Assembly: GCA_021372435.1 (NCBI GenBank)
Contig: JAJFUK010000089.1
Span: forward strand, 1 to 33,652
Reading direction: 5' to 3'
Source of the DNA: Actinomycetes bacterium
GTDB lineage: Bacteria > Actinomycetota > Thermoleophilia > RBG-16-64-13
Length of the DNA stretch: 33,652 nt
The translations under genes were made by a program, and so were the position numbers. The notes under the pieces are model-generated. The model was not told the origin of the DNA. It saw only the letters and a list, made by a program, of their open reading frames with translations, and did not search any database. Below are positions 1 through 7,450 of this stretch, one piece after another; the first letter of the stretch is position 1, and every line of letters starts with the position of its first letter.

Positions 1-206
1 CACGTGATCTCCCCTTTCGCTTGCGGCCTTTGTGACGCGGCCGGTCCGTATTCCTCCTCCTTCTTCCCTTGAAGTCCAAGACTCATGCCTCGGTCGGTGC
101 CCGGACGTTTCCGACTCGGGATCTGGGGTAGAAGAGCACTCGTCGATTCTTCGATGGTCCTTTGCAGTGAACGAGGGTGGGACCCTCAGAAAGCGAGCCG
201 AAGCAG

Positions 207-1061
207 ATGAAGGTGGGAGTGACCGGTGCCGGTGGGCAGTTGGGCCGTCTGGTCGTGCAGAAGTTGCTGGAGCGAGGCCGGCCGGAGGACATCGTCGCCA
301 TCGTGCGCGATCGCATGAAAGTCGCCGACCTTGCCGAAGCGGGCGTGGAGATCCGGGTAGCCGTTTATGACGACCGGCAGGCGCTCGACGCTGCCGTCGC
401 GGGGCTGGATAAGCTGCTGCTGATCTCGTCCAGCGAGGTCGGCCATCGTGTCTTGCAGCACAAAAACGTCATCGATGCCGCCAAAGCCGCGGGGGTCAAG
501 CATCTGATCTACACGAGCGCGCCCAAGGCGACTACCTCCACTCTGGTCGTCGCGCCGGAGCACAAGGCCACGGAGGAGTATCTCCTGGCCTCCGGTCTCC
601 CCTACACGATTCTTCGGAACAACTGGTACACGGAGAACTACGCACAGGCGATCCGGACCGCCGCCACCAAGGGAGAACTGGTCGCCGCGGTCGGCGCTGC
701 GCGGGTGGCAAGCGCCTCGCGGGCCGACTACGCCGAGGCGGCTGCGGCCGTGCTGCTCGGAGAAGGTCATGAAGGCAGGATCTACGAGTTGAGCGGCGAC
801 CGGGCCTGGGACTATCGGGAGCTGGCGGATGTGATCGCGGAGGTGACGGGGAGGCCCTGTACCTACAAGGCCGTGACGCCCCCCGAGCTCGTCGCGGTCA
901 TGGTGGCTGCTGGCGTCGATGAGGCCATGGCGAAAGGAGCGGCCGCGCTCGAAGCGAGTATCGCCGAGGGCGGGCTTGCGGAGGCCACCCCAGATCTGGC
1001 GGCACTCATCGGGAGGCCGCCCACGCCGCTCAAGGAGACGGTGACGAAGGTGCTTGGCTGA
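207..1061 (+). CDS. NmrA/QorB-like NAD(P)-binding SDR protein (putative quinone oxidoreductase)
   Basis: A 284-residue atypical short-chain dehydrogenase of the NmrA/QorB group. Members bind NAD(P)H in a Rossmann fold and either reduce quinones (QorB) or sense redox state (NmrA). The N-terminus shows the nucleotide-binding loop GVTGAGGQLGR at residues 4-14. The stretch HLIYTSAPKAT and a later LRNNWYTENY segment are typical of QorB proteins. Length matches the family (about 280-290). I chose the ATG at 207, where homology begins; the frame is open upstream to a GTG at 177, but those ten residues look non-conserved. No strong Shine-Dalgarno is visible. It stands alone, with the next gene convergent. 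Quinone reductase is the best guess, but substrate cannot be told from sequence. Confidence 0.85.
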   Translation: MKVGVTGAGGQLGRLVVQKLLERGRPEDIVAIVRDRMKVADLAEAGVEIRVAVYDDRQALDAAVAGLDKLLLISSSEVGHRVLQHKNVIDAAKAAGVKHLIYTSAPKATTSTLVVAPEHKATEEYLLASGLPYTILRNNWYTENYAQAIRTAATKGELVAAVGAARVASASRADYAEAAAAVLLGEGHEGRIYELSGDRAWDYRELADVIAEVTGRPCTYKAVTPPELVAVMVAAGVDEAMAKGAAALEASIAEGGLAEATPDLAALIGRPPTPLKETVTKVLG

Positions 1062-1110
1062 AGCACGGCCGGTGCGGGTAAATCATCGGGAGCCTGGGGC
1101 GACGCTGCGA

Positions 1111-1422
1111 CTATCGATCGGGGCCTCTCTGTGGACCGGCTTCCTCGGCATGGCCGAGAAGATCCTCGAATCGCTGAGCGGCCCGCCTGTGCTCCGCGTC
1201 CTGGGCGGAGAGGACCCTTGAGGCGGTTTCGTCAAGGGCGGGCTTCTTGCGCTGGGCATGCTCCAGAAGGACGTCGATCGTGACCTCCTTCTGCCCCTCG
1301 GCGGCCTGCCTCAGTACGTCCAGCAGCTCCTGCTGGAGCGAGCGCTGATTAGCGGCCGCCCGGTTCCGGAGACCACGGATCACGTCGTCCGGCACGTTCT
1401 TGATAGAGAGGTTGACGGGCAT
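1111..1422 (-). CDS. Ribbon-helix-helix (FitA/VapB-like) antitoxin, orphan
   Basis: A 103-residue protein opening with a typical ribbon-helix-helix DNA-binding unit: MPVNLSIKNVPDDVIRGLRN followed by RAAANQRSLQQELLDVL, as in FitA/VapB antitoxins that repress their own operon and neutralise a PIN-domain VapC nuclease. The remaining 50 residues are charged and would be the toxin-binding or disordered tail; they are longer than usual for FitA (about 70-85 residues in total). A good Shine-Dalgarno (GAGAGGAG) lies just upstream of the ATG. A VapC gene would be expected immediately downstream on the minus strand, but only about 50 bases separate this gene from the convergent reductase. It is therefore an orphan antitoxin or a solitary RHH regulator. 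Confidence 0.75.
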   Translation of the reverse strand: MPVNLSIKNVPDDVIRGLRNRAAANQRSLQQELLDVLRQAAEGQKEVTIDVLLEHAQRKKPALDETASRVLSAQDAEHRRAAQRFEDLLGHAEEAGPQRGPDR

Positions 1423-1793
1423 CCGCGTGGCTCCTCTCTGGTCCTCCGTCGGGACCGCACTGCTCGATCATTATAGGCTGCCGGAGAACGGCGCTTTACC
1501 GCCGGCGACGGGGTTCCACCGTCGGAGGATCCCCGTGCCGGCCGCGCCCCTGCATATGTGCTTGATGACGCGGCGAGTGTACCTCCGGCCGGCGTGGTGG
1601 TCCAGATCGACGGAGCGGCGGAGCTGTCAGTAGTACGTCTGTCATGCGGCAGCCGGCGCCGAGCCGCGGTTGCCCCGGAACGGCCCGACGCTTGGGCTTC
1701 TGTCTTCGCGCTTTGCCCTCCGCGTGGTACGGTTGAGCGCAACACGTGTGTTCGTGGTCCCCCTACTTGCTCACCTGCTTCGGAGGTATCGAC
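1423..1793. other. Intergenic region between divergent RHH and UGSC genes
   Basis: About 370 bases with no gene that I can support. It holds the minus-strand TATAAT candidate at 1470-1475. Near its right end is an 8-base palindrome ACACGTGT (around 1742-1749). A clear Shine-Dalgarno (CGGAGG) precedes the selenoprotein ATG at 1794. Open frames crossing it have no recognisable motifs. Confidence 0.5.
1470..1475 (-). promoter_or_regulatory. Possible -10 element for the RHH gene
   Basis: The minus strand reads TATAAT, a perfect sigma-70-type -10 hexamer, about 48 bases upstream of the antitoxin ATG. This is notable in such GC-rich DNA. I see no convincing -35 hexamer 16-18 bases further upstream, so it is only a candidate. 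Confidence 0.35.
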
Positions 1794-2771
1794 ATGCCGA
1801 CACGGTCTTCCGGCTCTCTGGCCACTGTCTTGGATCCCCGGGGTCAGCCGACGAGCATCGTGGAGCCGAAGCCGCTCGCGTCCCGCTTGGATACGTTGGA
1901 GGGCAAGACCGTATATCTGATCGATGTGGGGTTCGGAGGCGGATGGGAGTTCCTGGAGGAAGTGGTCGCCTGGTTCGCCCGTCACATGCCCGGCGTGAAG
2001 ACCGTGCTCAAGCACAAGAGCGGCATCATGTTCGTGGACGAGCCGCAGATGTGGGAGGACGCCAAGGCCAACGCCGACGCCGTCATCTTCGGGGTGGGCG
2101 GCTGAGACGGCTGTGCGACGAGTATCGCCGCCCACTGCAGAGAACTTGAATCGAAATACGGCATCCCGACGGCGCCGCTGTCCAGCGCGCGCTTTGCCGA
2201 ATACCTGGCTTTGGACGCCCAGAACCACGGGATGAACCTCCGCTTCACGTACGTTCCGTACCCGTTGGTCGGCAGGCCGCGGGAGGCCCTGCGCAGGTAC
2301 GTGGAGGGGAACGACCCGGTCACCGGCAGGCCCCTGATGCAGGCGATCGTGGACGCACTCACGCAGCCGCTCACCGAAGAGGAGCGAAACCCTAGTCCGG
2401 CGCGCGGCGCTCCACGGCCGCGCCTGCTCAAGCCCGACACTGAAGAGAGTCTCCGCCGGCTGTTCCTGGAGAACGGCTGGACCGACGGAGCTCCGATCGT
2501 GCTGCCCACGGAGGAACGGGTCGAGCATATGCTCAAGGGGACCGCGGCTGCTCCAAACGAGGTCGTGGGACGGATGACCGTCACGGTCCACGAGGAGAAG
2601 CTCGAATATACCGTGGAGAAGGTGGCGGTCAACGCGGTCATGGCCGGAGCCGGTCCCGCGCACCTCCCGGTCATCCTTGCCCTGGCCGCCGGCGGGGAAC
2701 CCTCGATGCCCAGCTCGACCACCTCTTTTGCCAGGATGGCGGTAGTCAACGGACCCATCGTGAAGAGATAG
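1794..2771 (+). CDS. UGSC-family selenoprotein, N-terminal part, with in-frame TGA read as selenocysteine
   Basis: The frame starts at ATG 1794, behind CGGAGG, and meets TGA at 2103-2105. It then continues open in the same frame to a TAG at 2769-2771. Reading TGA as selenocysteine gives a 325-residue protein with Sec at residue 104, in the context GVGG-U-DGC-ATSIAAHC. This matches the UGSC (seleno)protein family, where a UxxC redox pair follows a Gly-rich turn after a beta strand (here ADAVIFGVGG). Here the motif reads U-D-G-C rather than U-G-S-C. Downstream, KYGIPTAPL and the segment from LFLENGWTDGAPIVLPT into VMAGAGPAHLPVILALA are conserved-looking and only make sense if translation passes the TGA. 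The function is probably a thiol/selenol redox reaction of unknown substrate. The protein is cut off by a frameshift just before the next ORF. Confidence 0.75.
2094..2135 (+). promoter_or_regulatory. Putative bacterial SECIS-like hairpin around the in-frame UGA
   Basis: A perfect 9-bp inverted repeat, GTGGGCGGC at 2094-2102 and GCCGCCCAC at 2127-2135, encloses a 24-nt loop that begins with the TGA (2103-2105). An alternative stem starts immediately after TGA (GACGGC with GCCGCC, one mismatch) with a 15-nt loop containing G residues. That is the geometry expected of a bacterial SECIS recognised by SelB. Which fold forms cannot be decided by eye. Confidence 0.5.
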
Positions 2772-2773
2772 GC

Positions 2774-3559
2774 ATGAACTCAGGGTTGGGCGCCCTCAGT
2801 CCTTTCAACCATGCCAACACGGTCATCGGCCGGGCCTGGACGCTCATGAGCCTCAATCTGGCCGACGCGCGCCCGGGGGAGACCTTCATGGCCTCGACCG
2901 GCAACAACCTCAATTACAACAACCTGACTTTCGCCGAGAACGAAGAGCGGAGCGTGTACGCGCCGTTCCATGTGCGCAAAGGCTTCAAGAAAGAGGAAAG
3001 CACCGTCAGCATCTTTCAGGGCTGGAGCGCGGTCAACAGCATGGGGGCCGCCGGATGCTGCCGGCCGGCCCATGAGGAGATGCTCATGATCATGCAGGCC
3101 TTTCCCTGCCTGCGGGGAGCCCTCACCCTGGTCATGGATCCATTGGTGGCCAAGCACCTCAAGGAGCAAGGGTTCGACCATCCGGACCGGCTTTCCCGGT
3201 ATCTGTCCGAGAATTTCAAGATGCCGGCCGGACGGTACTGGGAGTCGGACGTGGTCTACTCCCTGGTAGAGCCGAACGCGCGCGCGGGGATGGAACCCTT
3301 CGCCACTTGGCTGAAGCTTCCCAAAGACGAGCTGCTGGCTCCGTCCGCCTGGCCGGAGGCGATCAACGTGGTGGTCGTGGGCGGCGAGACTCAGGCTTTG
3401 TGGTTCACCACCGATATGTGGCACACGCAGACCCTGTCGGTCGACCGGTGGCGCCCCAAAGAGGGGTTCTTCCAAGAGGACGAGCAGACGGTCCGTCGCC
3501 GTCGGGCCCGCCAGAAGCGGTACGCGGCCGCGCTCAGCCGCAGCGGGTACGACCTGTAG
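2774..3559 (+). CDS. C-terminal part of the UGSC-family protein, in a shifted frame
   Basis: A 261-residue frame beginning two bases after the TAG that ends the selenoprotein frame. Its start, MNSGLGALSPFNHANTVIGR, reads as the direct continuation of the previous frame's end (VVNGPIVK). In full-length UGSC proteins I recall a continuous N-G-P-I...I-G-M-N-S-G stretch. Reading back in this frame from the ATG gives E-I-G, so one missing base near 2763-2767 would restore a single chain of about 586 residues. Further features are the ANTVIGRAWTLM helix, GNNLNYNNLTFAENEERS, and CCRPAHEEMLM. No Shine-Dalgarno precedes this ATG except purines inside the upstream frame. It could be a separately translated subunit, a disrupted gene, or an assembly error. 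Confidence 0.65.
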   Translation: MNSGLGALSPFNHANTVIGRAWTLMSLNLADARPGETFMASTGNNLNYNNLTFAENEERSVYAPFHVRKGFKKEESTVSIFQGWSAVNSMGAAGCCRPAHEEMLMIMQAFPCLRGALTLVMDPLVAKHLKEQGFDHPDRLSRYLSENFKMPAGRYWESDVVYSLVEPNARAGMEPFATWLKLPKDELLAPSAWPEAINVVVVGGETQALWFTTDMWHTQTLSVDRWRPKEGFFQEDEQTVRRRRARQKRYAAALSRSGYDL

Positions 3560-3628
3560 CGTGGCGCCGCGGGATTCTTGGAGCATACCCGGGACCGGCG
3601 TCCGCGAACATAGGGGAGCGCCTTTCTG

Positions 3629-4615
3629 ATGCGAAGACGGGCCGTATGGTTATCGATCCTTCTGCGGACGCTTGCCGGTCTGTTGATCCTTACGACACCG
3701 GCCATGGTCACGGGAGCCTGCGGTTCCGTCGCCCCCGAGAGCGGTTTCCCGGCGCCCACGTCCGGGAGCACGATGGCGGCGTCTCCCTCGACGGTCTCGA
3801 CGGCCGCAGTGACCTCCGCGGCTTCCGCGATGTCTACGATCCCCGCAGCCGCGCCGATCTCGACCACCGGGACGATGGAGCCGGTGGCCCTTCCTCCCGA
3901 GCCTGGGGCACCGGTCACGATAACCGTCCTCTACGACAATACGGCACTGCGCTCCGGCACCCGGGCCGATTGGGGTTTTTCCTGTCTGGTGACCGGTCTC
4001 GAAAGGACCATCCTGTTCGACACCGGCAAAGACGGGGACATCCTGCTCTTCAATATGGAAGCTCTAGGAGTAGGGCCGGAGGATGTCGACGTCGTTGTGC
4101 TCTCACACGAGCATAGCGACCACACCGGGGGGCTTGACCGGATCGTTGTTCAGAATGACCGCATCACCGTCTACTACCCGGCATCGTCGTCCGCGGCCTC
4201 GATCAGCCGGGCGCAGGCGGCCGGGGCGGCATTGGTGCCTGTCGATGCCCCGACATCGATAGGCGAGGGGGTTCTCGTCACCAGTCCGCTGGGCGCTCCG
4301 GCGGAATCGGCTCTCGTGGTCCACACGCCGGAAGGTCCTGTTCTGATAACGGGATGCGCCCACCCGGGCATAGTCGAGATGGTGAGGGCGGCATCGGACC
4401 TTGTGAGCGCGCGGGTCTTTGCGGTCCTCGGTGGTTTTCACCTGGTGTCGTGCTCCGGCGACCAGGTTGGCCGGATCATTGAGGGACTCAAGGAGCTCGG
4501 TGTCGAACGGTGCGGACCGGCCCACTGCACAGGGGAGGCGGCGACCGCTCAGATAAAGGCGGCCTTCGGAGAGGGGTTCATCGAGATGGGAGTAGGGACC
4601 GTCATCGTCTTCTGA
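3629..4615 (+). CDS. Exported metallo-beta-lactamase-fold hydrolase
   Basis: A 328-residue protein. The first ~30 residues (RRR, then a hydrophobic run LLRTLAGLLILTTPAMV) form a signal peptide. The VTGAC sequence that follows is close to a lipobox, although the residue at -3 is Thr, so lipidation is uncertain. A Ser/Thr/Ala/Pro-rich linker (residues ~35-95) follows, typical of surface-tethered proteins. The catalytic domain carries HEHSDH at residues 160-165 (the HxHxDH dinuclear metal motif), then GGFHLVSC and PAHCTG, which supply later metal ligands. The overall pattern (TVLYDN, FDTGKDGDILLFNMEALG) resembles the 7,8-dihydropterin-6-methyl synthase-like branch of MBL proteins. Substrate is unknown. 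A GGGGAG Shine-Dalgarno lies about 10 bases upstream. It is probably anchored outside the cytoplasmic membrane. Confidence 0.8.
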   Translation: MRRRAVWLSILLRTLAGLLILTTPAMVTGACGSVAPESGFPAPTSGSTMAASPSTVSTAAVTSAASAMSTIPAAAPISTTGTMEPVALPPEPGAPVTITVLYDNTALRSGTRADWGFSCLVTGLERTILFDTGKDGDILLFNMEALGVGPEDVDVVVLSHEHSDHTGGLDRIVVQNDRITVYYPASSSAASISRAQAAGAALVPVDAPTSIGEGVLVTSPLGAPAESALVVHTPEGPVLITGCAHPGIVEMVRAASDLVSARVFAVLGGFHLVSCSGDQVGRIIEGLKELGVERCGPAHCTGEAATAQIKAAFGEGFIEMGVGTVIVF

Positions 4616-4616
4616 C

Positions 4617-4773
4617 TCAGGGGCATGCCGACGATGGCCCCGCTTCCCATCTGGAATTCACCCTGCCGGTCGCTTCAAGCGTCCGCAAAACCTGGTGGAC
4701 GCTACCCGGATCCGCGTAGACCTGGTCGCCGACCGGTCGCCGGGCGCGGTCGATGAACGCGCAGCCGTGCCGC
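4617..4773 (-). pseudogene. PadR-family regulator fragment
   Basis: Minus-strand frame without a usable start codon, closing with TGA at 4619-4617. It reads HGCAFIDRARRPVGDQVYAD then DPGSVHQVLRTLEATGRVNS and RWEAGPSS. This matches the winged-helix core of PadR regulators (HGYEL..., DPGSVYRVLRxLExEGLV, W-E-x-G-P). The N-terminal helix and the C-terminal RRVYRLT part are missing, so it is a decayed remnant. It directly follows a DUF5320 remnant on the same strand; DUF5320 genes are, from memory, common neighbours of PadR regulators. The call is by eye from about 40 residues. Confidence 0.5.
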
Positions 4774-4776
4774 CTG

Positions 4777-5194
4777 TTACTCTGCAGGGTCCTCAAGATC
4801 AGAAAGCCGCTTCTTTGCCAGGTCCAGCTGCGTCTGCAGCGTGTCTGCCTGGTTCTTCAACGCCTGCTTCTGGATGTCCGAATCGGATTCACCATACTGG
4901 ACGGGGTGCACAGGGGGAACCGTGTAACCACCGTATCGCGCCCAGCCGGGCAGGGCGGTGGCGTAGCACATGTGTCGCGCCGGCAGCGGTCTCCGCCGCC
5001 CCAGCACCAGCGGCCGGCTCCGAAGCCTCGACTCAGACTCGACCCTTGGCCGGCCATGAAACCCCGCCCCCGCCGGGATCAGCGTAGCCGGGAACATCGT
5101 AGCCCGCGCAGTATCCGGCCGCGCGGCCCGTCATCGGACCCATACCCGTGGGTCCGGTCGCATCTCTTCTATCGCGGGATGTACCTCCGGGCAA
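4777..5194 (-). pseudogene. Frameshifted DUF5320 gene
   Basis: Three minus-strand frames each carry a consecutive part of a DUF5320 protein, a small Gly/Arg-rich family of unknown function common in anaerobes. The first starts at a TTG (5194-5192) reading MPGG and continues GPMTGRAAGYCAGYDVPGYA, a hallmark, before ending at TGA. The second holds the Gly-rich centre, GFGAGRWCWGGGDRCRR. The third holds CYATALPGWARYGG and the C-terminal coiled coil, QALKNQADTLQTQLDLAKKR then LSDLE, ending at TAA 4777-4779. At least two frame changes are needed to join them, so the gene is inactive unless the assembly is wrong. Only the last part (4777-5097) is a sizeable open frame. Confidence 0.65.
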
Positions 5195-5217
5195 GGCTCC
5201 GGGAGGCCGCTTTCAGA

Positions 5218-5254
5218 AAGCACGGTGCTTCGTCCATGAAGCGCGGTGCTCCGT
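5218..5254 (+). repeat. Short direct repeat, 16 bases, two copies
   Basis: AAGCACGGTGCTTCGT at 5218-5233 and AAGCGCGGTGCTCCGT at 5239-5254 match at 14 of 16 positions with a 21-base period. The first copy is itself a short inverted repeat (AAGCAC/GTGCTT). They lie just upstream of the DUF5320 remnant and may be an old operator or replication slippage. Confidence 0.35.
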
Positions 5255-5333
5255 GATAGAGTCGGAGCGGCACCTGCGGGACTTCCGCGAATCAAGGTGC
5301 GACCGAGACAGACGCGATAAGGGGGTGTGTGGA

Positions 5334-5417
5334 GTGAGGTTGGTGATCCCCGGCCGGGGTGCCGTGGACATCAGGTGTGTAGCGCTCGACATGAACGGCA
5401 CCCTCGCGGCGAGGTAG
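5334..5417 (+). pseudogene. N-terminal fragment of an HAD / soluble P-type-ATPase-like gene
   Basis: A 27-residue frame from GTG 5334, behind a G-rich stretch, to TAG 5415-5417. It contains LVIPGRGAVDIRCVALDMNG then TLAAR. This matches the start of soluble P-type-ATPase-like HAD proteins (IPGRG...I...LVLDxNGTLA), including the HAD motif I (D-M-N-G-T, with the nucleophilic Asp in the first position). No continuation is visible in any frame after the TAG, so only the 5' end remains. Together with the PadR and DUF5320 remnants it marks a decayed gene group. Confidence 0.5.
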
Positions 5418-5494
5418 GCTTGAGACGGTCGTCGTCCAACAGGGGGCGACCCACCGCGCGGTGGAGCTATGGCTTGAACCTCAGGAGGATGACG

Positions 5495-5866
5495 GTGAAG
5501 ATCAAACAGCGTGACGATGCGCCTCCGGCGGCCTCGGGCTACGCGGGTGTGGCCAAGCAGATCGTTCTAGGGCCGGCGGATGGCTCCAACGAGATCGTTC
5601 TGCGCTACTTCAGCGTGGCTCAGGGCGGGGCTACTCCCCGGCATTCCCACGACTTCCCCCACTTGGTGAAGGTCGAGGCAGGCCGGGGAGCGGTACTAGG
5701 TCCTGATGGGGGAGAGACTCAGGTGAGTGCCGGTGACTATGTGTATGTGGCCCCCAATGAGACGCACAGCTTCAAGAACATCGCAGCCTACCCGTTCGAG
5801 TTCATCTGCATCGTGCCGGCCCGTGGGGAACCGTCGGCTACTGACTGGGGGCCTGCTTTGAGATGA
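5495..5866 (+). CDS. Small single-domain cupin protein
   Basis: A 123-residue cupin. Motif 1 is recognisable as ATPRHSHDFPHLVKVEAGRG (two or three metal-ligand histidines and a Glu), and motif 2 as VSAGDYVYVAPNETHSFKNI (a Pro-containing turn and the last His). Such proteins bind a divalent metal; many are sensors, isomerases or dioxygenase-like, and the substrate is not predictable. A perfect AGGAGG at 5483-5488 decides the start: it abuts the ATG at 5489 but stands 6 bases from the GTG at 5495, which I take as the start. The gene sits between the gene remnants and the thiolase operon, with 135 bases before the latter. Confidence 0.75.
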   Translation: MKIKQRDDAPPAASGYAGVAKQIVLGPADGSNEIVLRYFSVAQGGATPRHSHDFPHLVKVEAGRGAVLGPDGGETQVSAGDYVYVAPNETHSFKNIAAYPFEFICIVPARGEPSATDWGPALR

Positions 5867-6001
5867 AGGCGCGGCCGTCCATCTATGCGAAGTCCGCCTC
5901 GGGCATTATCATAGAACGCTCATAGGACGCTCAACGCCGGTCTTGCGTCCGGCCGGTGCGAGAAGGCCCATTCGGTTTGGTCCCGGTACAAGAGAGGACA
6001 G

Positions 6002-7438
6002 ATGATCACGTTCAGTCAGCAGCAACTCAAAACGCCCAGGTATCTGCGGCCGGTGTACCTGGTGACCGCCGGTCAGTCGAAGTACGCGCGGGCGATCCCG
6101 GAGAAACGGACCGAAGAGCTCTGCATCGACGCCTTCACCATGGCGGCGGAGCTGCTCGACCTCACGCCGGCGGAGCTCAAGAAGTATATCCATACCTGCT
6201 ACTATGGCCATTTCGCCGATCACTTCGGGGATCAGCTGCTCGGGGAGGCGCTGATCCATGACCGGCTGGGATTGGATCCGCTGGGCAACGTGGGCATCAA
6301 GTCGGGGGGCGCGACGGGGGGGTCGACTCTCTGGGAGGCCGCGAAGGCGGTCGCGAGCGGATATTCGGACTGTGCCCTCGCCATGGGCTGGGAGCGGATG
6401 GACGAGGTCCCCACCGACGAGGGCAACTTCCTGATAGCGTCCGCCGCCGACCGTGACTGGGAATCTCCCCTGGGCCAGATCTATACGGGCTATTACGCGG
6501 TCATGGCTCAGAAGTACTGGCAGGTGTTCGGCAAAGCCGAGGCTTCGTTCCGGCGCACCCTGGCCGAGATCTCCGTCAAACATCACGGCTACGCGCGGTT
6601 CAACCCGTTCGCCCACGGACCCATGAAGATCACGGTTGACGACGTTCTGGTGTCGCCCGTGGTCGCCGACCCGTTGCGGGCGCTTGACTGCTGCCTTATG
6701 AGCGTGGGCGCGGCCTGCGCGGTCCTCTGCGACGAAGACACGGCCGTGGAGCTGACGAAGAACAGCAGGCACAAGCCGCTGCGGGTCTGGGTGACGGCCG
6801 GTTCGCACACCCTTCGTCCGGCCGACAGGCGGCACATGGAGATCCCTCTGCTTCCCAACGAAACGGCCGATCAGTACAAGGATCTGGGCAAGGAGTTCCC
6901 AGGTGGCGACCGGTATCCGGGCTTCACCGGGTTTCTCGCGGCGCGGATGGCCGCCTACTACGGCTATCGCATGGCCGGCGTTGTCGATCCCATGGAGGAC
7001 TTCGACGTCATCGAACTGCATGACGCCTTCACCATCAGCGATGTCCAGACCTACGAGGACATTGGCCTCAGGCCTTACGGATACGGCCGCGACTTCGTGG
7101 AGTCCGGCGACTGCTATCACACCAACCCTCATACAGGCAGACCGGGCAGGCTCCCGTCGAACCTCTCGGGCGGGCTCATCGGCTGCATGCATGCGGTTGG
7201 GGCCAGCGGGATCATGCAGGTCTTCGAGATCGCGACTCAATTGTGGGGCCGCTGGAGCGAGATCCACGGCGACGAGAAGCGCTGGAAGGAGTTCGGGCGG
7301 GAGAAACCGGCGGACTGGACCGACCTGCAGGTAGAGGGCGCCAAGAGGGCCCTTTCCGTCAGTCACGCGGGTGTGGGGTCGCACGTGACGGCGACTATCC
7401 TCATGGACCCCGATCATCTGCTCAAGAAAGACGCGTGA
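6002..7438 (+). CDS. Thiolase-fold enzyme lacking the nucleophilic Cys (SCP-x/Ltp2-like, possible retro-aldolase)
   Basis: A 478-residue protein of the SCP-x thiolase family. The fold is supported by CALAMGWERMDE, VIELHDAFTISDV (HDAF active-site region), and GGLIGCMHAVGASG (the GHP-type His loop, here MHA). At the nucleophile site, where thiolases have CATGS or CASGG, it reads SGGATGGSTL, putting Gly103 in place of Cys. A thiolysis or condensation mechanism through an acyl-Cys is therefore unlikely. Ltp2-type aldolases of steroid side-chain degradation also lack this Cys and require a DUF35 partner; a DUF35 gene follows 12 bases downstream. I infer C-C cleavage or aldol chemistry on a CoA ester. 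A GAGAGGA Shine-Dalgarno precedes the ATG. The family call is firm and the reaction is inference. Confidence 0.8.
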   Translation: MITFSQQQLKTPRYLRPVYLVTAGQSKYARAIPEKRTEELCIDAFTMAAELLDLTPAELKKYIHTCYYGHFADHFGDQLLGEALIHDRLGLDPLGNVGIKSGGATGGSTLWEAAKAVASGYSDCALAMGWERMDEVPTDEGNFLIASAADRDWESPLGQIYTGYYAVMAQKYWQVFGKAEASFRRTLAEISVKHHGYARFNPFAHGPMKITVDDVLVSPVVADPLRALDCCLMSVGAACAVLCDEDTAVELTKNSRHKPLRVWVTAGSHTLRPADRRHMEIPLLPNETADQYKDLGKEFPGGDRYPGFTGFLAARMAAYYGYRMAGVVDPMEDFDVIELHDAFTISDVQTYEDIGLRPYGYGRDFVESGDCYHTNPHTGRPGRLPSNLSGGLIGCMHAVGASGIMQVFEIATQLWGRWSEIHGDEKRWKEFGREKPADWTDLQVEGAKRALSVSHAGVGSHVTATILMDPDHLLKKDA

Positions 7439-7450
7439 GAAAGGCCGACG

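Noticed and set aside
2103-2105. Treating the TGA as a simple nonsense mutation or sequencing error
   Set aside because: The reading frame stays coding on both sides without an indel, the TGA sits at the redox position of the family, and a hairpin surrounds it. Sec is the better explanation, though not proven.
1380-2663. Long open frame on the strand opposite the selenoprotein
   Set aside because: It is a high-GC shadow frame: Arg/His-rich, no recognisable motif, and fully antisense to the UGSC gene and the RHH start.
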